NCBI GenBank assembly: GCA_963834425.1
Contig: CAWIBR010000004.1
Span: forward strand, 78,170-142,169
Origin: CAVURS01 sp963834425
GTDB lineage: Bacteria; Actinomycetota; Actinomycetes; Actinomycetales; CAVURS01
Direction of reading: 5' to 3'
Length of the DNA stretch: 64,000 nucleotides
Shown here: positions 7,919-16,504 of the stretch, one piece after another
Position numbering within the stretch: the first letter of the stretch is position 1
Layout: every line of letters begins with the position of its first letter
Notes under the pieces: generated by a model
The model's database searches: none
Seen by the model: the letters and a program-made list of their open reading frames with translations, nothing else
What the model was told of the DNA's origin: nothing
Program-made: the position numbers and the translations under genes

Positions 7919-9250
7919 GTGGGGCAGGTGCCGCTAGGCCTGCCCGGGCTGCGTTCGCGCCCCGCCGACCTGCTCCAGCGCGCCCTTGACGGCACCACGC
8001 TGTCGGGCGAGCGAGTCCCGGCCGCCCTCGGTGGTTACGTCGAGGTCGCGACCCGGCTGGCCGATCTGGTGCCGACGACGAGCTTGCGGCCCGACCCGGC
8101 GTACCGAGCCGAGCTGCACACCCGCCTGCTCGAGCTGGCAGCGGCGAGGGCGGCCGAGCTGCCCGAACGCTCGGTGCGGGTCGGCACTGTCGAGCGGTCA
8201 CGCGCGGGAGTCGACCGCGAGCCCGCGGCCGGGCGACGCGGGATCCTGCGCGGCTGGCGACGGACCGTGGCCGCCGCGACCGCAGCCGTCGTCGCGCTGC
8301 TGCTCGGCGTGGGCGTGGCGTCCGCCGGTGCCGTGCCCGGCGGCCTGCTCTACCCGGTCAAGGAGCTCATCCAGAGCGTCCAGGTGCACCTGGCCCACGG
8401 CAGCCTGGCCCGGAGCAAGGTCCTGCTCGGTCAAGCCCGCGGACACATCACCGACGCGACGACCCTGGTCTCCCAAGGCGCTCCCGACCCGAGCAATGTC
8501 AACACGGCCCTGCGCCAGGCCGGCGACGACTTCGGTCGCGGCGAGCAGCTGGCCCTGGCGCGGTACACCGACGCGCACGACCCGGCCGGCCTCGCCGCCC
8601 TGTCGCAGTTCACCGTCACCCAGTCGCCGCTGGTGAGCCGGCTACGGGACCGGGTGCCCGTGGTCTCGGTGCCCCTGGTCCGCCAGCTGCTGGCCCAGAT
8701 CGGCCAGGGTGCCGCGACGCTCCAGCAGGTCGTCACCCAGTGCGGTGCGCCGTGCGCCTCGGTGTCGCTGGTCAACCTGCCCGGGCCGGACGGCCTCCCG
8801 GCCGCCACCCCGGGCGGCCTCGGCGACGCGACGTCCGGCTCGTCCGGGATCTCTGGGATTTCGGGTACGACGAGTGGCCTCGGCGGCGCCGCGGTCGGCG
8901 GTTCGGGAGCCAGCAGCGGTGCGGGCCTGGGCGGCCTGCTCGGCGGGGGTGGCAGCGGCTCCGGCGCCAGCAGCGGCAGTAGCGGTGTGGCGTCGATCGG
9001 CAGCGACGGCGTGGGCGTCCAGCTCCCGGGCGTCGGTGCGAGCGTGCCGGCTCCGCACGCCAGCGTCGGCTCCGGCGGGGCCAGCGTCGGGCTGCCGGGC
9101 GGCAAGGCCACGGTCGGACACATCAGCGCGACCCTGCCGGGCGTCGGGGTCACCCTCGGCGCGCAACCGAGCACCTCGACCCATCCGCCGGAGAACTCCG
9201 CCAGCTCGCCGCCCACGGTCTGCCTGCTGATCGTCTGCCTCGGCGGCTGA
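7919..9250 (+). CDS. rsbN: RsbN-like membrane anti-sigma factor with DUF5667-type region
   Basis: 443 residues: about 115 cytoplasmic residues, one membrane helix at about 116-138 (TVAAATAAVVALLLGVGVAS), an external DUF5667-like helical domain (LLYPVKELIQSVQVHLAHG ... SKVLLGQARGHI) and a long Gly/Ser-rich tail ending in VCLLIVCLGG. Position directly after a BldN-type sigma gene and topology match RsbN, the membrane anti-sigma of BldN. GTG 7919 is preceded by GGAGAGG almost without spacing; GTG 7928 would have better spacing and is an equal alternative. The external tail is unusually long and repetitive. Confidence 0.75.
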   Translation: MGQVPLGLPGLRSRPADLLQRALDGTTLSGERVPAALGGYVEVATRLADLVPTTSLRPDPAYRAELHTRLLELAAARAAELPERSVRVGTVERSRAGVDREPAAGRRGILRGWRRTVAAATAAVVALLLGVGVASAGAVPGGLLYPVKELIQSVQVHLAHGSLARSKVLLGQARGHITDATTLVSQGAPDPSNVNTALRQAGDDFGRGEQLALARYTDAHDPAGLAALSQFTVTQSPLVSRLRDRVPVVSVPLVRQLLAQIGQGAATLQQVVTQCGAPCASVSLVNLPGPDGLPAATPGGLGDATSGSSGISGISGTTSGLGGAAVGGSGASSGAGLGGLLGGGGSGSGASSGSSGVASIGSDGVGVQLPGVGASVPAPHASVGSGGASVGLPGGKATVGHISATLPGVGVTLGAQPSTSTHPPENSASSPPTVCLLIVCLGG

Positions 9251-9256
9251 CCGGCG

Positions 9257-9304
9257 CTAGAAGAAGACTGGGCTAGAAGAAGACCGAGCTAGAAGAAGAC
9301 CGAG
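9257..9304. repeat. Three tandem 16-bp repeats carrying stop codons in all six frames
   Basis: Units CTAGAAGAAGACTGGG (9257-9272), CTAGAAGAAGACCGAG (9273-9288) and the same again (9289-9304). CTAG is its own complement, so each unit has TAG on both strands; because 16 is not a multiple of 3, the three units put a stop into every frame on each strand. The last unit forms the acyltransferase stop; the array fills the gap between two convergent genes. Confidence 0.9.
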
Positions 9305-10263
9305 CGCCGCTGCATCAGCAGTGAGTAGAGCGTCTGCTGGATGGTCTCCCGGACCTGGTCGGTCAGGTCGAAGACGAGCATCGGGTCGTCGGCCGCGGCC
9401 GCACCGTGGTGGGCGGTCTCGACCGGCGTACCGAACTCGATGATCCACTTGCTCGGCAACGGAACCAGGCCGAGCGGCCCCAGCAGCGGGAAGGTCGGCG
9501 TCACCGGCACGTAGGGCAACCCCAACAAGCGGGCCAGCGGCTTCACGTTGCCGATGATCGGATAGATCTCTTCGGCGCCGACGATCGAGCACGGGATGAT
9601 CGGCACGCCGGCCCGCATGGCCGCCGAGACGAAGCCGCCGCGGCCGAACCGCTGCAGCTTGTAGCGCTCGGAGAACGGCTTGCCGATGCCCTTGAAGCCT
9701 TCCGGCCAGACCCCGACCAGCTCGCCGCCGAGCAACAGCCGCTCGGCGTCGGCGTTCGTGGCGAGCGTCGAGCCGCCCTTGCGGGCCAGCTCCCCCACGA
9801 CCGGCGTCTGGAAGACGATGTCGGCGCCGAGCATCCGCAGGTGCCGGTGCTGGGGGTGCTCGTCGTGCACGGCCAGCTGGGTCATCAGGCTGTCGAGCGC
9901 CACCGTGCCGGAATGGTTGGCGACGAGGAGCGCGCCCCCACTCTCCGGGATGTTCTCGATGCCGCGGACCTCGACCCGGAACCACTGCCGGTAGAGCGGG
10001 CGCAGGGCCGGCAGCAGGACGTTCTCGGCCAGGTCCACGTCGTAGCCGAACTCGTCGACCGTGTAGTCGCCCTCGAACCGGCGCCGCAGGAACGCGAGCA
10101 CGGCGGCCGCCTGGCGCTCGAGGCCGCCTTCGTCCTGCGGGTCCGGGACCGCCTCGGGCTCGGCCGACCCGGCGTCGTCCTCGATGTCGGACTCGACGTC
10201 CTCCGGCCGGTCCTCGTCGCGCAGGCGGCGAGCGCCGTCGATGGGGATCACCCGCCCGGCCAT
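9289..10263 (-). CDS. PlsC-family lysophospholipid-type acyltransferase
   Basis: 324 residues. An acidic, charged N-terminal third (about 1-70) precedes an acyltransferase domain: ALLVANHSGTVALD contains the catalytic histidine and aspartate, but spaced H-x6-D rather than the usual H-x4-D, as in the actinobacterial group related to diacylglycerol acyltransferases. FPEG-like VWPEGFKGIGK and VPIIPCSIVG follow. It is probably a peripheral membrane enzyme transferring acyl chains from acyl-CoA or acyl-ACP. Start ATG 10263 overlaps the epimerase stop by one base (TGATG). The stop lies inside the 16-bp repeat array. Confidence 0.87.
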   Translation of the reverse strand: MAGRVIPIDGARRLRDEDRPEDVESDIEDDAGSAEPEAVPDPQDEGGLERQAAAVLAFLRRRFEGDYTVDEFGYDVDLAENVLLPALRPLYRQWFRVEVRGIENIPESGGALLVANHSGTVALDSLMTQLAVHDEHPQHRHLRMLGADIVFQTPVVGELARKGGSTLATNADAERLLLGGELVGVWPEGFKGIGKPFSERYKLQRFGRGGFVSAAMRAGVPIIPCSIVGAEEIYPIIGNVKPLARLLGLPYVPVTPTFPLLGPLGLVPLPSKWIIEFGTPVETAHHGAAAADDPMLVFDLTDQVRETIQQTLYSLLMQRRSVFF

Positions 10264-11252
10264 CAGTGGGCTCCGACCAGGGTCCGGACGCCCGGGAGAC
10301 CGCCACCGCGGTGCAGCCGGGCGAAGTCCTCGAACGCTTTCCGCGTCGTGAACCGGGGCTCGAGCCCGAGCACCTCGCGCATCCGGGTCGTGTCCAGGCC
10401 CCGCCCGTAGGCCAGGAACATCATCTGGTCGGGCGAGAAGTCGGCCAGCCCCGAGCGTCGCACCAGCTGGCCGACCCAGCCGCTGGAGTTCAGCGGGACC
10501 GGGATGGTCGGCCGGCCGATCAGCCGGGCCGCCTGCTTGGTGGTCACCACGCCGTCGCCGGCGACGTTGACCACCCCGACCGGCGAGCCTTGGGTGGCCA
10601 GCCGCATCGCCTCGACGGCGTCGTCCTCGTGGACGAACTGGATCCGCGCGTCGTACCCGAACGGGATCGGGATCAGCGGGAGCGTGAAGTAGTCGGTCAG
10701 GGCGGTCCGGATCCCGGGCCCGATGATGTTGGCAAAGCGCAGCGTCGAGACCTCGACATCCGGCCGACGCCGGGAGAAACCCCGGACGTAGCCCTCGACC
10801 TCGACCGAGTCCTTGCCAAAACCGCTGCGCGGCATGGCTTTCGGCCCGGTGTCCTCCGTGAACATGGCCGGGTCGCGCGGGGAGGTGCCGTAGACCGCGG
10901 ACGACGACTTGACCACCAGCCGCTTCAGCGACGGCGCCTTCTGGCAGGCCGCGAGCAGCTGCATGGTGCCGATGACGTTGATCTCCTTCTGGGAGACCCG
11001 CCCACCGGCCGAGACCGGGGTGGCGATGACGTTCATGTGCACCACGGTGTCGACACCGGTGTCGGCGATGACTCTGGCGATCACCGGGTTGCGGATGTCG
11101 GCGCGCACGAACTGGGCGCCGCCGATGTCGTGCGGCGGCGGGATGACATCCACACCGATCACCCGGGGCGCGTCGGGCTCGTTGCTCAGCGCTCGGGCGA
11201 ACCGCCCGCCGAGGTACCGGGAGACCCCGGTCACGAGCACGACGCGCGTCAT
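10263..11252 (-). CDS. NAD-dependent epimerase/dehydratase (extended SDR)
   Basis: 329 residues with a Rossmann start VVLVTGVSRYLGGRFAR, the ADIRNP segment and the SSSAVYG region, where extended SDRs normally have S/T-x-YxxxK; a second basic residue (GFGKDSVE) may supply the lysine. Residue choice around the active site is unusual, so the catalytic activity is uncertain. It is translationally coupled to the acyltransferase and precedes bS22 and the small HTH gene, an order conserved in many actinomycetes. Substrate unknown. Confidence 0.85.
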   Translation of the reverse strand: MTRVVLVTGVSRYLGGRFARALSNEPDAPRVIGVDVIPPPHDIGGAQFVRADIRNPVIARVIADTGVDTVVHMNVIATPVSAGGRVSQKEINVIGTMQLLAACQKAPSLKRLVVKSSSAVYGTSPRDPAMFTEDTGPKAMPRSGFGKDSVEVEGYVRGFSRRRPDVEVSTLRFANIIGPGIRTALTDYFTLPLIPIPFGYDARIQFVHEDDAVEAMRLATQGSPVGVVNVAGDGVVTTKQAARLIGRPTIPVPLNSSGWVGQLVRRSGLADFSPDQMMFLAYGRGLDTTRMREVLGLEPRFTTRKAFEDFARLHRGGGLPGVRTLVGAH

Positions 11253-11276
11253 CAGGTCACTCCGAACCGCGGGAGG

Positions 11277-11375
11277 TCACTTCTTGTTGCGACGCTGGTG
11301 ACGCGTCTTGCGCAGCAGCTTGCGATGCTTCTTCTTCGCCATACGCTTGCGGCGCTTCTTGATGACAGAGCCCAC
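11277..11375 (-). CDS. Ribosomal protein bS22 (AURKAIP1/COX24-domain), 32 residues
   Basis: A very small basic protein, MGSVIKKRRKRMAKKKHRK and on to RNKK, nearly all Lys/Arg/His. It matches the 33-residue bS22 described in mycobacterial ribosomes, an rRNA-embedded small-subunit protein. The GTG start (11375-11373) has GAGGA a few bases upstream; the stop lies 24 nt before the epimerase start. Confidence 0.9.
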   Translation of the reverse strand: MGSVIKKRRKRMAKKKHRKLLRKTRHQRRNKK

Positions 11376-11503
11376 GGGTCCTCGCACTCAGTTGACGGAC
11401 GTCTCAGCGTCGCAGCCTACCGTCCGTAGCGGGTGCCGAGTTCTCGCGCTCCGGTGCCCTGCTGTGCGCTCCGGCCATCGGGTGCGCTCAGGTGCGCTTA
11501 CGG

Positions 11504-11704
11504 TCAGGCCGTGTCCACGTAGGACGTCTTCAGGTAGTCGTGGACCGCCTGCTCCGGCACCCGGAAGGAGCGGCCGACCCGTACGGCGGGCAGCTCCCCG
11601 GAGTGCACGAGGCGATAGACGGTCATCTTGGAGACGCGCATGATCGTTGCCACTTCGGCCACGGTCAGAAACCGCACCTCAGCGAGCTGACGCTCAGAAG
11701 CCAT
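11504..11704 (-). CDS. Small excisionase-type (MerR-like HTH) DNA-binding protein
   Basis: 66 residues. RFLTVAEVATIMRVSKMTVY is a winged-helix HTH of the excisionase/BldC class, followed by RLVHSGELPAVRVGRSFRV (wing) and a short C-terminal helix. Such proteins bind direct repeats and act as developmental regulators in actinomycetes; the position beside bS22 and the epimerase is conserved, but it is not BldC itself by sequence. ATG 11704-11702 gives the standard family length; an upstream extension of the frame has no family match. Confidence 0.85.
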   Translation of the reverse strand: MASERQLAEVRFLTVAEVATIMRVSKMTVYRLVHSGELPAVRVGRSFRVPEQAVHDYLKTSYVDTA

Positions 11705-11941
11705 GCTGCACCGATCCTTCGAGCACGCCCCGTAGCGCCGGCTTCCCCACCGGCGAACGTCCACGTCCGTGCGAGGCCTCACGATAGGGGCAGATGTGGC
11801 GCGTGGGGAAGGGGTTGTACGGACTGTGACCCGCCCAGCCGATATCCAGGCAGGTTTCAGGGGAGAGCATCAGAGCAAGCAGAGGACGAACGCGCTGGTA
11901 CGGCGCGGGGCTGGCTCAGGCGTGCGGGTCGCCTTTTCTCC

Positions 11942-11989
11942 CTATTGATGCAACTCTGCGCCAAATGCGACACCAGATTGCATCAATAG
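11942..11989. repeat. 12-bp perfect inverted repeat, intergenic hairpin
   Basis: CTATTGATGCAA (11942-11953) pairs perfectly with TTGCATCAATAG (11978-11989) around a 24-base loop. It is AT-rich compared with its surroundings. It lies within the 300-bp gap (11705-12004) between the acuC stop and the small HTH gene start, so it may terminate acuC. Nothing else is recognisable in the gap. Confidence 0.7.
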
Positions 11990-12004
11990 CAGCGTCGAGC
12001 TGCG

Positions 12005-13217
12005 TCAGTCGAACCAGGGGTCCAGGCCGTGCAGGGGGAAGACCGCCTGGCGGGTGGCCAGGATGGCCCGGTCGACCGGGTCGTCGGGGTCGACGCCCAG
12101 TGACCACGAGCGCCAGCTCGGCGGACCCTCCGGCTGCCCAGGACGGGACAGGTCGGACATCAGCGTCGGGACCCGGCCGGCCGAACCGCCCCTCGACGTA
12201 CTCCCGCCAGGGCGCCGGCACGGCCGAGGCCGGCTCGATCGGTGCGTGCGCGGCGATGGCAACCAGGTGGGTCCAGGTGCGGGGGACGACCTCGAGCACG
12301 GCGTAACCGCCACCGCCGAGGGCCAGCCACTTCCCGTCACAGACCTCGTGGGCCAGCTCGTGCAGCGCCATGGCCGCCGCCCGCTGACCGTCAACCGACA
12401 TCTCCAGGTGGGCCAGCGGGTCCAGGGCATGGGTGTCGCAGCCGTGCTGGGTGACCAAGACGTCCGGCCGGAACTCCCGGACCAGCTCGGGGACGACCGA
12501 GTGGATCGCCCGCAGCCACTGGCCGTCGCCGGTGCCGGGCGGCAAGGCCACGTTGACCGCCGTCCCCTCGGCGCCGGACCCGCCGATCTCGCCCGGGAAG
12601 CCAGTGCCCGGGAAGAGCATCCGGCCGCTCTCGTGCACCGAGATGGTGAGCACCCGCGGGTCGTCCCAGAAGATGTCCTGCACGCCGTCGCCGTGATGGA
12701 CGTCGATGTCGACGTAGGCCACTCGCTGCGCGCCGTTGGCGAGCAGCCAGCGGATCGCGATCGCGACGTCGTTGTAGATGCAGAAGCCGCCGGCTCGATC
12801 GGCCATGGCGTGGTGCAGACCGCCACTGAAGTTGACGCCGTGCGCCGCCTCGCCTCGCCACACGGCCTCGACCGCGGTCAGACTGCCGCCGACGATCCGC
12901 GCGCTGGCCTCATGCATGCCGGCGAAGGCCGGGTCGTCCTCAGTTCCCAAGCCCCGCAACGGATCTGCGGTCCGCGGATCGGCTGCTGCCGACCGCACCG
13001 CCTCGATGTACGCCGGGTCGTGGACGGTCCGCAGGAACTCCTCGATCGCGGGGTCGGCCGGCACGACCTGGACCTGGGGCAGGTCGAAGAGCCCCATCTC
13101 CCGGCACAGCCGCGCCGTCAGGTCGAGCCGGATCGGCGTCATCGGATGGGTCGGCCCGAAGTCATAGCCCGTCAGGGCGTCGTCCCAGACGACGCGGGCC
13201 TGGACGGGTGCCGTCAT
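12005..13217 (-). CDS. acuC: AcuC-type histone-deacetylase-fold protein, one frameshift
   Basis: Zinc-dependent deacetylase family, known to remove acetyl groups from acetyl-CoA synthetase. Seen: HHAMADRAGGFCIYNDVAIA, VAYVDIDVHHGDGVQDIFW with zinc ligands, and TQHGCDTHALDPLAHLEMS. About 403 residues once the frame is restored. The frame breaks at 12172-12174: removing one base from the CCC (GGG on the coding strand) joins the first part to the family C-terminus VDPDDPVDRAI ... FPLHGLDPWFD ending at 12005. Without that change the protein would run into an unrelated tail to 11916. A homopolymer sequencing error is more likely than a real mutation. Confidence 0.88.
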
Positions 13218-13220
13218 GGG

Positions 13221-13772
13221 TCAGCGCGACTGCGAGTTCGGCACCGAGCCGGGGTCGTCGCTGACCGGCAGCACCATCGCCATCTCGGTGAGCGTCTGGT
13301 CGGTGCGGACCGGGCGGCGAGAGTCCGAGGGCCGGAAGCCGTAGCTGCTGTAGAACGCCACCGCGCGGCCGTTGTCGACCACGACCCACAGCATCAGATG
13401 GGTGCGGTCCTGCTTGCGAGCCTCGGCCGCCGCCGCGTCGACCAGGCGCCACGCGACGCCGGTCCCGCGGGCCTGGGGGTCGACCCACATGCCGAACAGC
13501 TCGGCCACCCGCTGGGTCACCTGCAGGTCGCTGTCGTCGTCGATCGGCAGGGCGTCCCCGAGCGAGGCCACGCCGACCTCCTGGTCGTCGCGCTGGGCGA
13601 GCAGACGCGTGCTGCGCCGCATCCGCAACCGCCAGAAGTCCTCGTCGTAGCCGGACTCCTCGTCGTACCGGCTGACGAACGCCTCCGGCGACTCCTTCAG
13701 CGCGGCCAGACGCATCTGGCGGTAGGTCTCCCAGTCGCCCTCCGCCAGCACACGCACGGTCACCTCACTCAT
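13221..13772 (-). CDS. GNAT-family N-acetyltransferase
   Basis: 183 residues with a complete GNAT fold: LFGMWVDPQARGTGVAWRLV is the acetyl-CoA pyrophosphate loop (R-x-x-G-x-G/A variant) and VVVDNGRAVAFYSSYGFRP is the motif B region. It ends three bases before the acuC start and is probably in the same transcript. Substrate cannot be read; the RQMRLAALKESPEAF beginning is common among small-molecule or ribosomal-protein acetylases. Confidence 0.85.
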   Translation of the reverse strand: MSEVTVRVLAEGDWETYRQMRLAALKESPEAFVSRYDEESGYDEDFWRLRMRRSTRLLAQRDDQEVGVASLGDALPIDDDSDLQVTQRVAELFGMWVDPQARGTGVAWRLVDAAAAEARKQDRTHLMLWVVVDNGRAVAFYSSYGFRPSDSRRPVRTDQTLTEMAMVLPVSDDPGSVPNSQSR

Positions 13773-13844
13773 ACGCTCAGCCTCCCAGACCGGGCCCCCT
13801 GCGCGCTCTTCAGGGCCTGTGGATCCCCCGTGAACCCGCTGAAA

Positions 13845-14663
13845 TCATCCCTGCCCGGACGCCAGCTCGCGACTGCGGTCTCGGGCGGCCTCCATCGCGG
13901 TCAGGAACGCCGCCCGCACCTTGTGGTCGTCCAGCTGACGCAGCGCGGCCATCGTCGTACCGGCCGGGCTGGAGACCTGCTCGCGGAGCACCGTCGGATG
14001 CTCGCCCGTCTCCCGGAGCATGGTCGCTGCGCCGTAGAGCGTCTGCACCACCAGCTCGGTCGAGGTCGCACGCGGCAGGCCGAGCAGGACGCCGGCCTCG
14101 ATCATCGCCTCGACGACGTAGAAGATGTACGCCGGGCCCGAGCCGGAGATCGCGGTGACCGCGTCCTGGTAGTTCTCGGGCACCCGGATGACCTTGCCGC
14201 AGGAGCGCAGCAGAGCCTCGGCCTCCTCCAGATGCGAGTCGTCGCAATGGGATCCGGCGCTGATGGCCGCCATGCCCTCGTCGACGAGCGCCGGCGTGTT
14301 GGGCATGACCCGCACCACCGGCGTGCCCTGGGGCAGGCGGGTCTGCAGGAACTCGGTGGTGATGCCCGCGGCCAGCGAGACAACGAGGGTGCCCGGCCGC
14401 AGGTGCTCGAAGACCTCGGCCAGCACCGTGCTCATGTCCTGCGGCTTGACGACCAGCACCAGCGTCGTGGCCTTCGCCGCGGCCTCGTCGTTGTCGACGA
14501 CCCGGACGTCGTACTTCGCGGTCAGCTCGGCGACCCGCTCGGGCCGGCGCTCGGCGACGAGCAGGTCCTCGGCGGCGCGCCCCGACCGCAGCAGCCCGGA
14601 GAGCAGCGTCTCCCCCATGACTCCGGCGCCCACGATCGCGACCGTGCCGTTTCCGGCGCCCAT
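13845..14663 (-). CDS. proC: Pyrroline-5-carboxylate reductase
   Basis: NADPH-dependent last step of proline synthesis. 272 residues with VAIVGAGVMGETLLSGLL at the N-terminus, MPNTPALVDEGM, and the family signature SSPAGTTMAALRQL. Start ATG 14663 has GGGAG six bases upstream. It lies 11 nt after proline dehydrogenase on the same strand, so synthesis and breakdown genes of the proline/P5C cycle are together; overlapping regulation is likely but no operator was recognised. Confidence 0.96.
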   Translation of the reverse strand: MGAGNGTVAIVGAGVMGETLLSGLLRSGRAAEDLLVAERRPERVAELTAKYDVRVVDNDEAAAKATTLVLVVKPQDMSTVLAEVFEHLRPGTLVVSLAAGITTEFLQTRLPQGTPVVRVMPNTPALVDEGMAAISAGSHCDDSHLEEAEALLRSCGKVIRVPENYQDAVTAISGSGPAYIFYVVEAMIEAGVLLGLPRATSTELVVQTLYGAATMLRETGEHPTVLREQVSSPAGTTMAALRQLDDHKVRAAFLTAMEAARDRSRELASGQG

Positions 14664-14674
14664 GCCTGTCTCCC

Positions 14675-15610
14675 TCAGCCCTTGGACAACAACGAACGCA
14701 CGAAGAATGCCGTGTTGGCGGGGCGCTCGGCCATCCGCCGCATCAGGTAGCCGTACCACTGGTCGCCGTACGGCACGTAGACGCGCATCTTCTCGCCCTG
14801 CCCGGCCAGGCGGCGCTGCTCGTCCGGCCGGATGCCGTAGAGCATCTGGTACTCGTAGCTCCCCTTGTCGCGGTGGTTGCGCACGATCAAGGTGTTGGCA
14901 ATCGCGACCAGGCGCGGGTCGTGGGTCGCGACCATGGGGTAACCCTGTCCGGCCATCAAGACCTTCAAGCAGCGGACGTACGACGCGTCGACATCCCGAT
15001 TCGATTGGTAGGCAGCGGATTCCGGCTCGTCGTAGGCCCCTTTGCACAGCCGGACCCGCGAGCCCTCGCGGCTGAGGTCGCGGCAGTCACCCTCGGTGCG
15101 GCGCAGGTAGGCCTGGACAACCGCGCCGACCCAGGGGAAGTCGGCCCGCAGCTCGCCCAGGATCGACAGCGTCGAGTCGGTCGTCGTGTGGTCCTCCATG
15201 TCGAGCGTGACCGTCGTGCCGGCAGCGCCCGCCGCGCGGCAGATCTCGCGCGCGTGGTCGAGGGCGATCCGCTCGCCGTCGCCCGGCAGCGCCTGCCCGA
15301 CGGCGGACAGCTTGACCGAGACCTCGGCCCGGTTGTCCTGGGTCAGCCCGGCGTCGGACAGCTGCCGGAGCAGGTCGAGGTAGGCGTCGGTGGTGGCCCG
15401 GGCCTGGGCCAGGTCGAGGGTGTCCTCGCCGAGGTGGTCCAGGGTGACCAGGCGACCGCTGGCGACCAGCTGGTCGGCCGCGCGTACCCCGTCCTCGGTG
15501 GCGGCACCGGCGACGTAGCGAGCGACGACGTTGCGGCTCACCGGCGCGGTCTCGACCAGGTGGCGGACCCGCTCGCTCTTGGACAGCTGGAGCAGACCCT
15601 GGCGCAGCAC
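14675..15610 (-). CDS. Proline dehydrogenase (monofunctional, FAD)
   Basis: Oxidises proline to P5C and passes electrons to the membrane quinone pool. 311 residues, standard for the monofunctional PutA-N/ProDH type. Diagnostic strings are VTLDMEDHTTTD, RVRLCKGAYDEPES, EYQMLYGIRPDE and VPYGDQWYGYLMRRMAERP, which line the FAD and proline sites. GTG start 15610-15608. The partner P5C dehydrogenase is not in the window. Confidence 0.95.
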   Translation of the reverse strand: MLRQGLLQLSKSERVRHLVETAPVSRNVVARYVAGAATEDGVRAADQLVASGRLVTLDHLGEDTLDLAQARATTDAYLDLLRQLSDAGLTQDNRAEVSVKLSAVGQALPGDGERIALDHAREICRAAGAAGTTVTLDMEDHTTTDSTLSILGELRADFPWVGAVVQAYLRRTEGDCRDLSREGSRVRLCKGAYDEPESAAYQSNRDVDASYVRCLKVLMAGQGYPMVATHDPRLVAIANTLIVRNHRDKGSYEYQMLYGIRPDEQRRLAGQGEKMRVYVPYGDQWYGYLMRRMAERPANTAFFVRSLLSKG

Positions 15611-15655
15611 GGGCCCCAGGCTACGGCCCGGGCTCCGATCCAGCCGCCGCAGCGG

Positions 15656-16486
15656 TCAGGGGGCGGCGGCGACCAGGTTGAGGCGGGCGAAGGCGAGGGC
15701 CTCGGCGAGATCGGCCTCCCGCTCGGCCAGGTCGACGGCCCGCCGGGTCGACACCTCGACCACGACGTTGCCGGCCCAACCCTTGGCGGCCAACCGTTCG
15801 AGCAGCTCGGCGCAGGGTTGCCCACCACGGCCGGGCACCAGGTGCTCGTCCTTGGCGCTGCCCGAGCCGTCGGCCAGGTGCAGGTGGACCAGCCGGTCGC
15901 CGAGCGCCTCGGCCATCGCGATCGGATCGACACCGGCGGTGGCCGTGTGCGAGACGTCGAGGGTGACGTGCTCGTAGGGCTGACCGACCGGGTCCCAGTG
16001 CGGCAGGTAGGCCATCAGCTCCCGGCCGCGGGCCCGCCAGGGAAACATGTTCTCCACGGCAACGGCCACACCGAACTCGGCCTCCAGCTCGGCCACCCCG
16101 ACGGCGAACCCGCGGGCGTAGTCGCGCTGCCAGCGAAATGGTGGATGCACGACAACTGTCCCGGCGCCGATGGCCAGGGCGACCTCGCACGAGGTCCGCA
16201 GCTTGGGCCACGGGTCGGTGCCCCAGACCCGCTGGGTGATCAGCAGGGTCGGCGCGTGCAGCGAGACGATCGGCAGGCCGTGGTGCTCGGACAGCGCGCG
16301 CAGGGCCTCCGGGTTCTGGCTCACCGGGTCGGTCCAGACCATGACCTCGATGCCGTCGTAGCCCAGTCGCGCGGCGATCTCGAAGGTCGTCGCGCAGTTG
16401 AGCGGGTACGCCGAGGCGGTCGACAGCGAGACCTTGGCCGGCGTCACGCGCACGACGCCGTCCTCGGCGACCTGGAACTCGGCCAT
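15656..16486 (-). CDS. Sugar phosphate isomerase/epimerase-like TIM-barrel protein
   Basis: 276 residues of the xylose-isomerase-like AP-endonuclease-2 superfamily. Metal-site segments are recognisable: GYDGIEVMVW, VVHPPFRWQ, VAVENMFPW and TLDVSHTATAG, then HLHLADGSGSAKDEH. These families bind divalent metals and isomerise sugars or cyclitols; the substrate is unknown. It is packed between proline dehydrogenase (45 nt) and ppx (18 nt) on the same strand. Confidence 0.85.
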   Translation of the reverse strand: MAEFQVAEDGVVRVTPAKVSLSTASAYPLNCATTFEIAARLGYDGIEVMVWTDPVSQNPEALRALSEHHGLPIVSLHAPTLLITQRVWGTDPWPKLRTSCEVALAIGAGTVVVHPPFRWQRDYARGFAVGVAELEAEFGVAVAVENMFPWRARGRELMAYLPHWDPVGQPYEHVTLDVSHTATAGVDPIAMAEALGDRLVHLHLADGSGSAKDEHLVPGRGGQPCAELLERLAAKGWAGNVVVEVSTRRAVDLAEREADLAEALAFARLNLVAAAP

Positions 16487-16504
16487 CTCCTCAGCCTAAG
16501 AGGC

